Shown here: positions 54,218-64,000 of the stretch, in pieces
Position numbering within the stretch: the first letter of the stretch is position 1
Layout of the letters: each line of letters starts with the position of its first letter
NCBI RefSeq assembly: GCF_000276665.1
Contig: NW_004955417.1
Location: forward strand, 21,655,056 to 21,719,055
Length of the DNA stretch: 64,000 bases
From: Chinchilla lanigera
Lineage: Eukaryota; Chordata; Mammalia; Rodentia; Chinchillidae
Direction of reading: 5' to 3'
Position numbers and translations under genes: made by a program
The notes under the pieces: model-generated
Told to the model about the DNA's origin: nothing
What the model saw: the letters and a program-made list of their open reading frames with translations, nothing else
Databases searched by the model: none

Positions 54218-54319
54218 GGGGCTGGGGATTTAGGTCAGCGGCACAGCGCCTGCCTGGCAAGCGCAAGGTTGTGAGTTTGATTCTCGGTACCGGGAAAACA
54301 AACAAACAAACAAAAAAAA
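54218..54319 (+). mobile_element. ID-type SINE
   Basis: 'gggctggggatttaggtcag', 'cgcctgcctggcaagcgcaa' and 'gttgtgagtttgattct' with an (AAAC)n/A-rich tail at 54295-54318. Plus orientation. The target duplication is hidden in A-rich sequence. Confidence 0.9.
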
Positions 54320-54524
54320 GAAACTACAAAGCGTTGAACACTAGACTTTGGTTTCTAGGGCTTCCTCTGAGGAAGCTCCAGATAACTTACCTTAACCTGC
54401 CTGTTGTCCACACCTGTCTTACCATCTTAACTAACACTTTATTCTATTTTCTCTTCCTCCTTACCCTTTTCTATAACATCCCCCAAACCTGCTTCAGCCA
54501 AGTCCTGTGGAACTTAGTGCCCTA

Positions 54525-54650
54525 CTTTTTTTTTTTTTTTAAATTCTGGCTGGCTTTGAACTCACTGTGTAATCCAGGCTGGCCTTGAGCTAAAGGTGAT
54601 CCTCCTGCCTCAGCCTCCCAATAATTCCCTACTCTGGTCACACACCTTTA
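54525..54650 (-). repeat. B1-like SINE, antisense
   Basis: A T14 run (54528-54541) is followed by 'tggctttgaactcactgtgt', 'aatccaggctggccttgagc' and 'tcctcctgcctcagcctccc', the antisense of a B1 element. Confidence 0.9.
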
Positions 54651-54817
54651 GTTCCGAGTCCATTTCTTCCTGCTGGTCAAAGTTCAAATGTAAATCTCAG
54701 TGCACAAGGGTTTTTAACATAAAATACAACCACTCATTAGCTATAATTTCATGCATGGATACATTATAAAAGGACAGGTAGATATGGTTAATGTATTTTT
54801 CATACAGCTTCTATTAA

Positions 54818-54903
54818 GGGACCTGGGGTTTAATTCAGTGGTGCCACGCCTGCATGGCAAGTGTAAGGTCCTGAGTTCAATTCCCTGGTATCCCTCCACC
54901 AAA
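54818..54903 (+). mobile_element. Older ID-like SINE
   Basis: 'gacctggggtttaattcagt', 'gcctgcatggcaagtgtaag' and 'cctgagttcaattccctgg'. An imperfect 12-bp flank (AGCTTCTATTAA at 54806-54817, AGTTTCTATTAA at 54904-54915) fits an old target duplication with one change. Confidence 0.8.
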
Positions 54904-54932
54904 AGTTTCTATTAAACAAACACAATTCTTTT

Positions 54933-55027
54933 TTTTTTTTTGGTTTTTCTCCGGTACCGGGAACCGAACTCACGACCTTGCGCTTGCCAGGCAGGTGCTT
55001 TTGCCGCTGAGCTAAATCCCCAGCCCC
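54933..55027 (-). mobile_element. Young ID-type SINE next to the older copy
   Basis: Minus orientation with a T tail, then 'ggtttttctccggtaccggg', 'ccttgcgcttgccaggcagg' and 'gctgagctaaatccccagcc'. The 16-bp exact target duplication CAAACACAATTCTTTT lies at 54917-54932 and 55028-55043. It is almost identical to the copy at 58312. Confidence 0.95.
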
Positions 55028-55043
55028 CAAACACAATTCTTTT

Positions 55044-55967
55044 CTGAAGAAATTTAGTTTTCTTCTTTCCAACACGGATCACTTTTAAACTCTGAGTTTG
55101 GATAAAAGCCCTGTGAAATGTACTACTTCAGCATGAGAAGGGTTTGTACCAGCTAAAGTTTGTCTTCACTTTGGAAAGTGCTCATCATATTCAGAATGTA
55201 AGGATGGGCTTCACAGGAAAGTTTAAAACACTCTGATAACTGTTTTCACGCTATCGTCGAAGCCTCAGGTAAGTAAAAAGGAATGTGCTGGGTATACAGT
55301 TCTTGTCTATGTTTATCATCCTGCTTCCGACATAAGAAAGTATTTTCTTTCTTATCAGACCAAAAAATGGTTGTTTCCCTTCATCTTTACACTTCACCTG
55401 CACCAGCTGCTTCTGATAACCTATGTCCACCTGCAGGACCTCGTCCAGAGCTACAGAGATTGGGACAAACAGCGCCAAAGTGACCTAGCCTGGGGCGGAC
55501 GGCTGCTTCAGTGGGGTACAGGGATCTTGCAGGGATTTACTTCCCTGCTTGTTATTCCTCTGAAATCCTTGGTCCCTCACTCCTGGCCTGCCTTCTGCTC
55601 AGCCACCATATCTGCATCTTCTCCGTTTTGGCCCTACCATGCACACTGTCTATTCCCACGGCCGTTCTAGAATCCGTGCATTTCTGAACTACAGAAGATA
55701 TGGAAGGTGAGCATGAGCCCGGAAAAGTAAGATCACAAATTCTGATTTTGACAACATTGACACTCCCGGCTGCATTCAGTTGCCATTTTTAGGTGAATTT
55801 TATCAGTTCAACCTAATAGAATCCAGTCTCTAAGGTCACCCACTCAGACTGCTTTTCTGCTCTGTAATGTTGTCCATCCATGCTACAAGTTCCGCCTCCC
55901 TGCCTGTTCTCCAAGCTTACCCTGGCTCTGGTATTTTGATACCAGGTGTGGCAAATTTCTTAATCTA
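55044..55967 (-). other. TRPS1: TRPS1 intron, no feature seen
   Basis: Intron with two overlapping chance open frames on the plus strand (55283-55670). L2-like texture at 55550-55680 was not confirmed. Confidence 0.5.
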
Positions 55968-56172
55968 CAAAGCGTTTCTCAAAGTGTGATCCACATACCA
56001 CCCTCATCAGGGCCACCCTGGAGTATTTGTTTAAAAATGTAGCGTTTTTTTCTGCCCCATCCAATCCCTGCTGGATTGGAACCACTAGGTCTGATTTCTA
56101 GGAATCTGTATTTTTTGTCATAGTTCCCTACAGCTAGGCTCAGGCACGCTCAGGTTTGAAAGTCACTTCTGA
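55968..56172 (+). mobile_element. MER5A-like hAT (Charlie) DNA transposon relic
   Basis: 'gtttctcaaagtgtgatcca', 'ggccaccctggagtatttgt', 'ccactaggtctgatttctag', 'gaatctgtattttttgtcat' follow MER5A order. A non-autonomous element shared by placental mammals. Confidence 0.8.
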
Positions 56173-58295
56173 TCTGTTACTTTCAGCTGGACTGTGACAG
56201 TCCGGACTCGGCTACAAGTTCTTTACCAGCTCTGCTGACTACACCTTGCCCCGTTCCTGCTCCCAAGAATTTTCACCCTGCAATGGAAACATGAGACCAA
56301 ATAGACGTTCTCTGACTTGCGACCGAGCATACTTGAAGCTAATGGAATTTCCCATGAAAGAACACCATTTAGCAATTTAGACAGATTTTCTGCCTGAATG
56401 TTTGTTTTAGTTTAGTTGACTTTTTTTTCATTAATCTACAGAAAATAAACCCAAGTGCCTCCCTGATACCTTTTAGAAGCCCCCAGCCTAAACTCTTGAA
56501 CAGGAGACAAGAAATGAAAATTGGAACACGTGCAAGAAAGCGATAAAACATGATGTCTAAGAGTAAATGTGCACACAAACAGTTCAGTTGTCACTTAACA
56601 CACCTGGGGTTCTGAAGGGAATAAATTTGTCTAATGCAGCCCTTATTTTAATCTTAAATAATTCTAGTTCTCCTTTTAAGGCACAAAATTACAATTCTAC
56701 TTAGAAATAGTTTGATATTTTTAAAAGTCATATTATATATATGTTATACATATGATACATATATCATAAATACACCATATATCATGTACATCAGAAATGT
56801 TAGTGTGCCATTAAAAATAACTCAGGTTTTTAAAAAAATACATGCCTTTTCACCAGTAACTTTTCTGATTACGTAGACAAAAACAAACTTATGTTCGATG
56901 TCACCAAAGATGAAATCTCTGTAGAGAGATCTGAGCGCATTCATTTACCTTCGTAATTGTTGTCAATGTTAAAATGCACCAACTTTTGGGAACAGAAACT
57001 AGGATGTCTCAACTTTCCAATTCACATAAGAGAGAATACATTTTATGCTTGCTTTGCAGGCCTCTGACGTCCTTCCCTTTCAAGTACGCTGTATTCCCGA
57101 CTTGCCATAATCACTAACATAGAAGGACCAAGCCAAACCCTGTTCACTTAGCAAAGAAGATACGCAGGCACCTTACAACAAAGCGCAATTAATTTTCATT
57201 TATGTAAACCAAACAGCAACAATACTAGTGAGAACCACCTTCACCACACGCCAGACAGGAAGAGTCCAAGCAGAAAGACGGCTCCCAGGATTTCATCAGT
57301 GTATTTCATTCTTTTCCACCAACCACGTGGCTCATATTGCTTCAGACCTTCTCATTATTCTTGTGATGCTTGAGAAATGACAAAATTAGAGAAGAGGAAT
57401 CTGATAGAGATACAGCGTGGCACAAAAGCTGTGTGGATAATTGCCTCTGAGAATGCTCTTCAGCCCCACCTCGCCTAATTAGCCTCATTACCATACTTTA
57501 AGACAGACCAGCAGTCACTCAAGACCCTGCTCTTTTCCTTCAGAACGAGTGCTGACAGCCAAATGGACAACATATGGGAAAGAACCCTCCTTCCAGCAAG
57601 TCCTCCCTGTTCCAGGCCTTTCGCCGAAAACATGGGCCCGAGAAAGTCCGCTGAACCCCAAGCTGAGCTGGGAGTCCTTAAACCAGAGCAGGAGGGGTGC
57701 TCTTCAGCTCCGTCTCTCACTGCCCACCTCGGCACAGCCTCAAGACTTTGGGCCAAGTGCTCCCTATAGCAATTATGACCACTCTGAAAGCGCTGTAAAA
57801 GTGTACTATGCACATTACTTCCGCTAGACTATTTTCGGTGCCTCTTCAAGATTAAACAACTACAGTGTCATAATGAACCTGTTTGAGTTGATCATGCCAT
57901 GCTATTAATTTGCTCATTTATTAATTTGATGTCTCCAGAAATTCCTTCTTTGAGGACAAATGTAAGGCCTTTATTGATTACCCTTTCAAGGTAAATTTTA
58001 GATATTAATTTAAACACGTACTAAGTAATCGGTGAGTGCAGCAGAACTGTCACTATAGACTCATTTGCTGGACACCAGGAAACATATAAAACGAAGAAAG
58101 TATCTGGAGTCAGGGCTGAGAGCCTTTTATTTCTAGTAGCCTCACAATATATCCTGTTTTGGATTACTTTTTCAAAATAAATTGGACACAATATAAAGAC
58201 ACATTCAACTTATATTGGAAAAGGGAGTTATTTGATTGTATTAGTCATAAGTACATGATTAATTTTCCTCATTTCTAAACAAAGCAAAAATGTTC
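56173..58295 (-). other. TRPS1: TRPS1 intron, possible conserved non-coding DNA
   Basis: 56720-56800 is a TA-rich partly palindromic tract. 57830-58050 has clustered TTAAT/ATTA motifs and non-repetitive texture, possibly conserved. The open frames at 57475-57827 on both strands overlap each other and have no features. Confidence 0.4.
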
Positions 58296-58311
58296 CAGTT
58301 ACTTTATTTTA

Positions 58312-58420
58312 TTTTATTTATTTATTTTTTTTTTGGTTTTTCTCCGGTACCGGGAACCGAACTCATGACCTTGCGCTTGCCAGGCAAGCGCTTTTGCCGC
58401 TGAGCTAAATCCCCAGCCCC
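58312..58420 (-). mobile_element. Young ID-type SINE
   Basis: Minus orientation: T-rich tail with TTTA units, 'ggtttttctccggtaccggg', 'gcttgccaggcaagcgcttt', 'gctgagctaaatccccagcc'. The 16-bp exact target duplication CAGTTACTTTATTTTA lies at 58296-58311 and 58421-58436. It differs from the 54933 copy at about three of 86 compared positions. Confidence 0.96.
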
Positions 58421-58436
58421 CAGTTACTTTATTTTA

Positions 58437-59178
58437 AACTATTCAGCTACTAAGTGCTTCTCTAGGTCCTTCCTAGGCCCGTTTGTTTATATAGTCATAG
58501 GTTTCTTTCTTTTTCCTGATCACTTTTCCAGTCCTCTAAAAAATGGATTTTTTGCTAGATTTTATTTTGCTTTTCGTACTGCAAAATCTATGATGCAATC
58601 TCACTGGCAACAAAATCAGGGAAATGGATTTTCTTCACTTTGCAGTTTGGGGAAACTAACAGTCCATTCAGCGTGACTGCAAAATACCCCAAAGGCCAAT
58701 ATTTACTGAGCATGGCACACACACAGGAGCCTTGTTAAAAATCCACAACAAATCTCTCATTGCAAGCAAATCCGAAGTCTTTAGAGCTTCTGCAACTGTC
58801 TGAGTACTGTTGATTCTGACAGCAGAAAGCTGCTTTCTTACTAATCCAGCAGCCAGCTAGAAGTCTGTTGGCCCCACACCAAGATTTCATGATTTCTCCT
58901 TTGGATTCTTTACCACATACTCCTGTTGTAACCATCTACCAGCGAGGAAGAAGCGTAATATTAAGCTGAGGTTTTCTTATCAGCCTGTTTAACTTGATCA
59001 GGGCAATAAAGGCATACATAATTAATGCTGGATTCCCATGAGACGCCTGGAAGAAAAATAATAATGGTCAGCGGCATTCCCAAATCGCAGGAAATGCTTT
59101 GAGCTTCACACATAACACTTTAAGATGCATGCTGCCTTTTTTTGGAGATGCCAAAGCAATACGTGATGTAAGGAAAAA
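58437..59178 (-). other. TRPS1: TRPS1 intron, no feature seen
   Basis: Unique-looking intron with no gene recognised. Confidence 0.55.
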
Positions 59179-59224
59179 CACACACACACACACACACACT
59201 CATCCACTCACCCACTCACCCATA
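59179..59224. repeat. (CA)n plus CACTC-type microsatellite
   Basis: About ten CA units followed by repeats of 'actcaccc'. Confidence 0.9.
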
Positions 59225-60347
59225 TTTGGAAAAGCAAAAAAATGAGGGCATTCCTTGCACGGAGAAAAAAAAAAGTGAGCGTAAGGGAGGAGTGTGATGT
59301 AACCATACACAGTCATGTCCCGGGCAGAACTCGAAGGCTCTCTTGCAATGCAGAACTCTGGGTGGTGCAATTCCAAAGTTTTCCTACAAAGATCTGATTA
59401 TAAGGGTAGTGAACAGATTTCTGAAATCGATTTCTTGCACCCACCTATGCAGCCTGGGAAACATCTGTTCTGATCATGTGAGGCCCGCGAGTGAATTCCA
59501 AGCCCAATGAGATTAGAGGACGTGTATTCCGAGTCCCTCTGTGTCCACGGGAGCTGCTCCGGACGGCAGCACCGGCCTCGCCAACATGCTCGGTGCTTTG
59601 AACATACTTTTCATTCTTCACGCTATTTAATTTTCAAATGCCTTACATTCCATCTCCAAAAATTAGATAATACAATTAAGCACCAATGATTTTGCAAGGA
59701 TCATTTAAACAAAATCATTAGCTAATGGTCTGACTCCTTTAAAAAAAACAACTTTTAACCCTGAACTGGAAGGAACAGTATACGTGTTTTTCTTTTTCCA
59801 CCTCCCCTTTATACAAAAGTTCAGAATCTTGTGGCTGGGGAAGATGGCTGTCAGGGGCTTCCCTCTTCTCCAGAGTTATGAACTGTAACTCCCGAGTCGC
59901 CCGGGCATCTCTGAACACCCAGCGCACAGGGAAACACAGGGCAGCGAGAAGTGCCGTGCACACATGTGCCTCATTCTTCCCTTCGCCTCAATAAAAACAA
60001 ATTAACAGCAGAGCCCTGGGACAGCTTTTTAGTGTTCACACCTTACAAAAATTTCATAGATCCATAACACAGCCTTCTGGGAATGTAACAGTTACATACG
60101 CTGCACACCATTACGAAAACCCACACAACAACAAAGAGAGCAATCAGAATTCTGATGGCACCTTACAGATGAAAAGGTTCCTCTTGCTCCACAAGTGTAA
60201 AAAAAAAAAAGTGTAGTTTCAGCAGAACAACGGACGCCTCCAAGCATTCAGCCAACTCCTCCTTTCTCATACTCTTTTTTGCAACTTTATTATTATTTAA
60301 AATAAACAAATGATGGAATGGAATGGTGTAAAGAAGTTAAAAGTATG
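59225..60347 (-). other. TRPS1: TRPS1 intron with CpG-retaining patches
   Basis: Two short stretches, about 59485-59595 and 59885-59965, keep more CpG than neighbouring intron. No gene or repeat recognised. Confidence 0.45.
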
Positions 60348-60445
60348 TGTACAGGGTGGGGGTGGAGTTTGGTGGTAGAGCACGTCACATGCCTATCATC
60401 TGAGGGAGCCCCAGGTTTAATCTCCAGCCTTGGGAACAATAAATC
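60348..60445 (+). repeat. Old ID-like SINE
   Basis: 'gggggtggagtttggtggta', 'gagcacgtcacatgcctatc' and 'ccccaggtttaatctcc' retain the tRNA-derived A and B box layout; diverged. Confidence 0.7.
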
Positions 60446-61704
60446 TGTACGTGGATGTTACTTGATATACATGCAGTGCTCTGTCTGTATTCACTGCGTG
60501 ATATACATGATGTATACCATGCAGTGAATAATGCTCTATACATAAATATGCAGCATGCTGTTAAATAAAAGGGTCATCTGCTCACTTCGGCATGTGTGCC
60601 CGTGTGTATTCTTGTTTACTGCTTGTTTCTTATTCTCTATTTCTTCGCACACTCTATGTACCAGACACCATGCTCTTTGTGTCATTTCACATTTTAGAGG
60701 GAGACAGACACAGGGAAGATATGAGGCCTATCTCGCGCACCGATACCGCGCTTCAAACACGAACGGGACTGATGAACACATGAAAGGAACAGACAGCAAA
60801 AAATGCAACCACTTTCGCCAATAAACACTAGATCATTGAAGGGAAGTCCCTCAAGAGTGACTGCTTCCTGATTGATGTAATCCTAACCACAGCCTGTGGT
60901 CCAAAAATTGCCAATCAATCATGTATACATTACAGGAAAAATTGGGTTAGCATGTCTCCACGCGGGGGCTTCAGTGATGTTCTGTTCAACCCTGGCACAA
61001 AATCCCCCGCGCAGAAAGCAGGCCCGGGGGTGGCTCGTTCGTTTGTTTGCACCTCGCCATTTTGTTATGATGTATAGGCAAGGAGCCTCATGCGGCCTTC
61101 CCAAGCTGAGCAACAGCCAAGAGAAAGAACGTGCTCAGAAGTGTTGAAAGAAAGGCCCACTCTCTGCCCAGGGAACTGCGTCTAATACAGGAAATGAACA
61201 CAAGTTTGCTGTAAGCTGTCCAGCTTCTGAATCAGCTGTTCCCTTCCCCCACCCCACCGCCAAACCCGAACGCTGAGAACCAATAGGAAAGTTCTGCAAA
61301 ATGTGTTTTCCCCTTCTTCTCCCCTGTTCTCTCAAAGCTGTGTAAATCTAACTTGAATGGTAAGCGGCTTTATTTTAACAAGTGTGAGTTATCAGAGTTC
61401 GCATATCAAATTAAACCCAATGAATTCTGGACTTGTTTTAAATTTCAAGCCAGAGGCCCTAACTCCCTGCATTTCACTTGGCAGCTGGCCAGACTTAGTA
61501 ATAAAGTGCTAAGCAGAAGACAGGAAATACTAGAGAAGTCGAACAATGTTATGACAATGTTTATAACTTTTACAGTCAGGCCTGGCTGCACATCTGTACA
61601 ACATCAGACTCTGGTCAGAGCCGCAGAGAGGAAACCATTCCTTAGCTGGCAGCGTTTTGCTCCAGCCAGATGTTATCATTTTACTGATATCTTTTCACCA
61701 AACA
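60446..61704 (-). other. TRPS1: TRPS1 intron with CpG-retaining patches
   Basis: 60725-60780 and 60960-61065 retain clustered CpG ('tctcgcgcaccgataccgcg', 'cccccgcgcagaaagc'). No gene recognised; the plus-strand open frame at 61353-61811 runs into a microsatellite. Confidence 0.45.
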
Positions 61705-61756
<52 letters not shown>

Positions 61757-61772
61757 TATATATATATATATA
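61705..61772. repeat. (TA)n(TG)n(TA)n microsatellite
   Basis: (TG)18-class tract at 61714-61750 flanked by (TA) on both sides. Confidence 0.95.
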
Positions 61773-64000
61773 GTGGAACTGGGGCGGGAGGATCTCTTTT
61801 GGAAGAAATGATACATCAAATTAACTCCGTCCCATACTGGTTTATGCCAACAGATCTAAGACAGCCTGCAGACAATGGCATCTCTCCCTTTGATGTGATA
61901 ACATTCAAACTCTGCCTGTTTTTTTTGGCGGTGGGGAAAGGGGGGATCTCGTTTGATGTCATAGACTGAAATACAAAGGAATTTCCAAGGACCATAGCCT
62001 TGAGATTCTTGGATAAGACTCAGATGTCTGTAAAATTAAACAGTCACCTGACAAGTATTTATAGAAAAGAGATGACACTGGTGAGATGTAACATAGGAAT
62101 TTATCATTTGAGTCGAAACCGAGGAAACTAATGTCTCTTTTTACCTAAATCATTTCAAGAACCTGACATATGAAATGTCCCATCATCATTAATAATGGTC
62201 TGGATGTATCAGCTCAGAAATAGATGGTTAACAAACATGGGCTAACACTGGACAAAAGGAAAGCAGAAAATAGAATGAGTAGTAATATAACTTCACCTGT
62301 CCTCCCTCCTGAATTCCTGAACCTAAAGTTGTATATGTCCCTATCAGTTCACTGTTAATAGTCACACACACACCCCACACACAAAATCGAGCAAAGATGC
62401 CCTCCACAACTCTGAAACATATTTTACAATAGAAACACCTACATTTTCATGCATATGCTTTTGTGTGGGCACAGGCACGTGTGGGTATGCACGCATAGGG
62501 GTCTCAATGCCCTTGATCCACACCTGACTCCAGGTAAGTCATCGTGTGTCTTAGATAAAGACGAAAGCTTGTTCCCAATGCGAAACACACTGCTGGCTTG
62601 GCACCGTGGGAAAGTCAAATTAACTCCATCAACATCAACCAGAAGACACATTCAAATGTACATGGCTTTCAAAGTGACGGCAAAGGGTCCTGTGTCTGCT
62701 GCAATGCCCATTACAAAACACTGCCGATGCAACTGATTAGATCAATTTGACCAGGTAATACCAACGAAGGGCTGTTGACATGGGGGTAATTTTTATTGTG
62801 AAGTAAGTATTTGCTCCCGTGGACACACAAGACATCTTTGGATGAGAGAAAGGAAACCTTCCTTTAGGAGGAATTTACCCTTGAGCATTTAACTGCAGTT
62901 AAGTTGAAATGGGGTATCTAATTCAGTGATTTCCACCCATCTGCTCACTAGTATGTGTGGTTGCTTTTAAAAAATAAATAGATGCCTGTACTTTGTCTTG
63001 TCTCCAGGTTAGGAGCTTGCTGACAGCTTCCCAGAACATCTGGGGTGGTGGGGTCCCTTTATCTACCTTTTAACCATGCCACACAACTCTGCAGTATATT
63101 TGAGCGCACATGCTGGTCAGGGATGTGTAACAGCACGTCCTGTGGGGCCCGGGCAGTGTTCACCATGCCGGCTATTTCATAGTTTGAATATCACCCCGGA
63201 AACAACCATTCAAATTGGCTGGTCTAACAAAATTCAAATCGTTTTCTAGTAATGCTTAAAGTATTCCACTTCTAATACTATGTTTCCATGCTCTGGTTGT
63301 TTGTCTTTTTAAGTTTTTCAAGTTTTTAGCTTTTTTGTGAAATAAGCTATCTTGTATTTAAGTTGTTCTGACGTATTTAATTCTACAAGAGAATCTTTCT
63401 GCAGCATTCACACTACTAAAGGGATAGAAAGCTCGAGCTCTATTACTTAATACTTCTCAGAGCCCATGATACTGATGTCTAAGTAATCCCAAATGAGATA
63501 CTCAACAATGATACTGTCATCACTGACTTTTGACGAACTGAATTATTTGCAGTCTGTGAAACACTCCTCGTGAACTCGATTGGTGGGACGCTGCTTAGTT
63601 AAATTTTGTCATTTTCATGAACTCCACAGAATTTTCCTGCAATGCAAAATTCCTTCAGTGAAGAGTTCTATATAACACAGTATAAAGACCCTGCTTTCCA
63701 AAACTGGTTACAATGCATGAAAGGTAAATCTTTCATAATACAAACATTTCCTCTTGAAGTGTTGCATACTTTGAAAATGTATGCCTAGGACCCCAGATTT
63801 TCATAATAATTTATTAACAGACTGTTGCTGGAGATGTCAGTGAGGTCCTGGTAAGCCCTGGGCTTCCAGATACTGTGTAGATTTTTTTTTTTCCTTTTTA
63901 AGAACACTATCACTTCTTGCTCAAGTTGCTTTGTATATTAAAACATCTTGAAAATTCATTTGTTACTTAAGTAATTTAAAATATCCGCTATAGTTTTGTA
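61773..64000 (-). other. TRPS1: TRPS1 intron to window end
   Basis: Unique-looking intron with a short (CA)-rich patch at 62363-62383 and a T-run at 63881-63894. No upstream TRPS1 exon is present before the window ends. Confidence 0.6.

Noticed and set aside
57475..57827. Overlapping open frames of 92 and 112 codons on opposite strands
   Set aside because: Mutual shadows without recognisable domains or splice signals.
61353..61811. 152-codon plus-strand open frame
   Set aside because: It ends in a (TG)n/(TA)n microsatellite coding for repeated C-V and Y-I, lies in a TRPS1 intron and has no domain or splice context.

Overview
The window looks like ordinary nuclear DNA from a placental mammal, most likely a non-murid rodent. 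It is AT-rich, has long introns with canonical splice sites, many simple repeats, old shared mammalian repeats (MIR, L2, MER5A-like, MLT1-like, L1), and a young tRNA-derived ID-type SINE plus 7SL-derived B1-like SINEs, both typical of rodents. The family within rodents cannot be settled from this window alone. No bacterial-type operon, CRISPR array, rRNA or functional tRNA gene is seen.

The one clear gene is the 3' end of TRPS1 on the minus strand. Two coding exons are present. The 123-nt exon at 29102-29224 encodes the GATA-type zinc finger. The last exon (coding 25061-26122) encodes the basic region after the finger, the repression region and the C-terminal pair of Ikaros-like C2H2 fingers. 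A 3'UTR of about 5.6 kb follows, down to a polyadenylation signal at 19508-19513. Everything from 29225 to 64000 is inside the intron upstream of the GATA exon; earlier exons lie beyond the window.

Region by region: 1-19490 is the flank downstream of TRPS1, built largely of nested transposable elements. These are an L1 cut by an LTR (about 1.07-2.75 kb); a MaLR-like LTR (2.9-3.3 kb); a decayed minus-strand class I endogenous retrovirus with env remnants and a plus-strand solo LTR inside it (3.66-6.25 kb); a second L1 cut by a microsatellite, a SINE and another LTR (6.36-8.98 kb); then L2, MIR and MLT1-like pieces and an L1 3' end. A GC-richer patch at 17.9-18.6 kb carries a possible pair of minus-strand spliced coding exons that I could not identify.

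19490-25060 is the TRPS1 3'UTR, with several simple repeats and an ancient MIR/L2-like remnant. 25061-29224 is the last two coding exons and their 3.0-kb intron. 29225-64000 is intron with scattered MIR/L2/MER5A relics, three ID SINEs with clean target-site duplications, an 86-bp tandem duplication, CpG-retaining patches and a CRE-TATA arrangement. I did not find a convincing undescribed system; the most useful leads are the unidentified exon pair, the in-frame GATA exon, the 3'UTR structures and the nested retroviral insertions.
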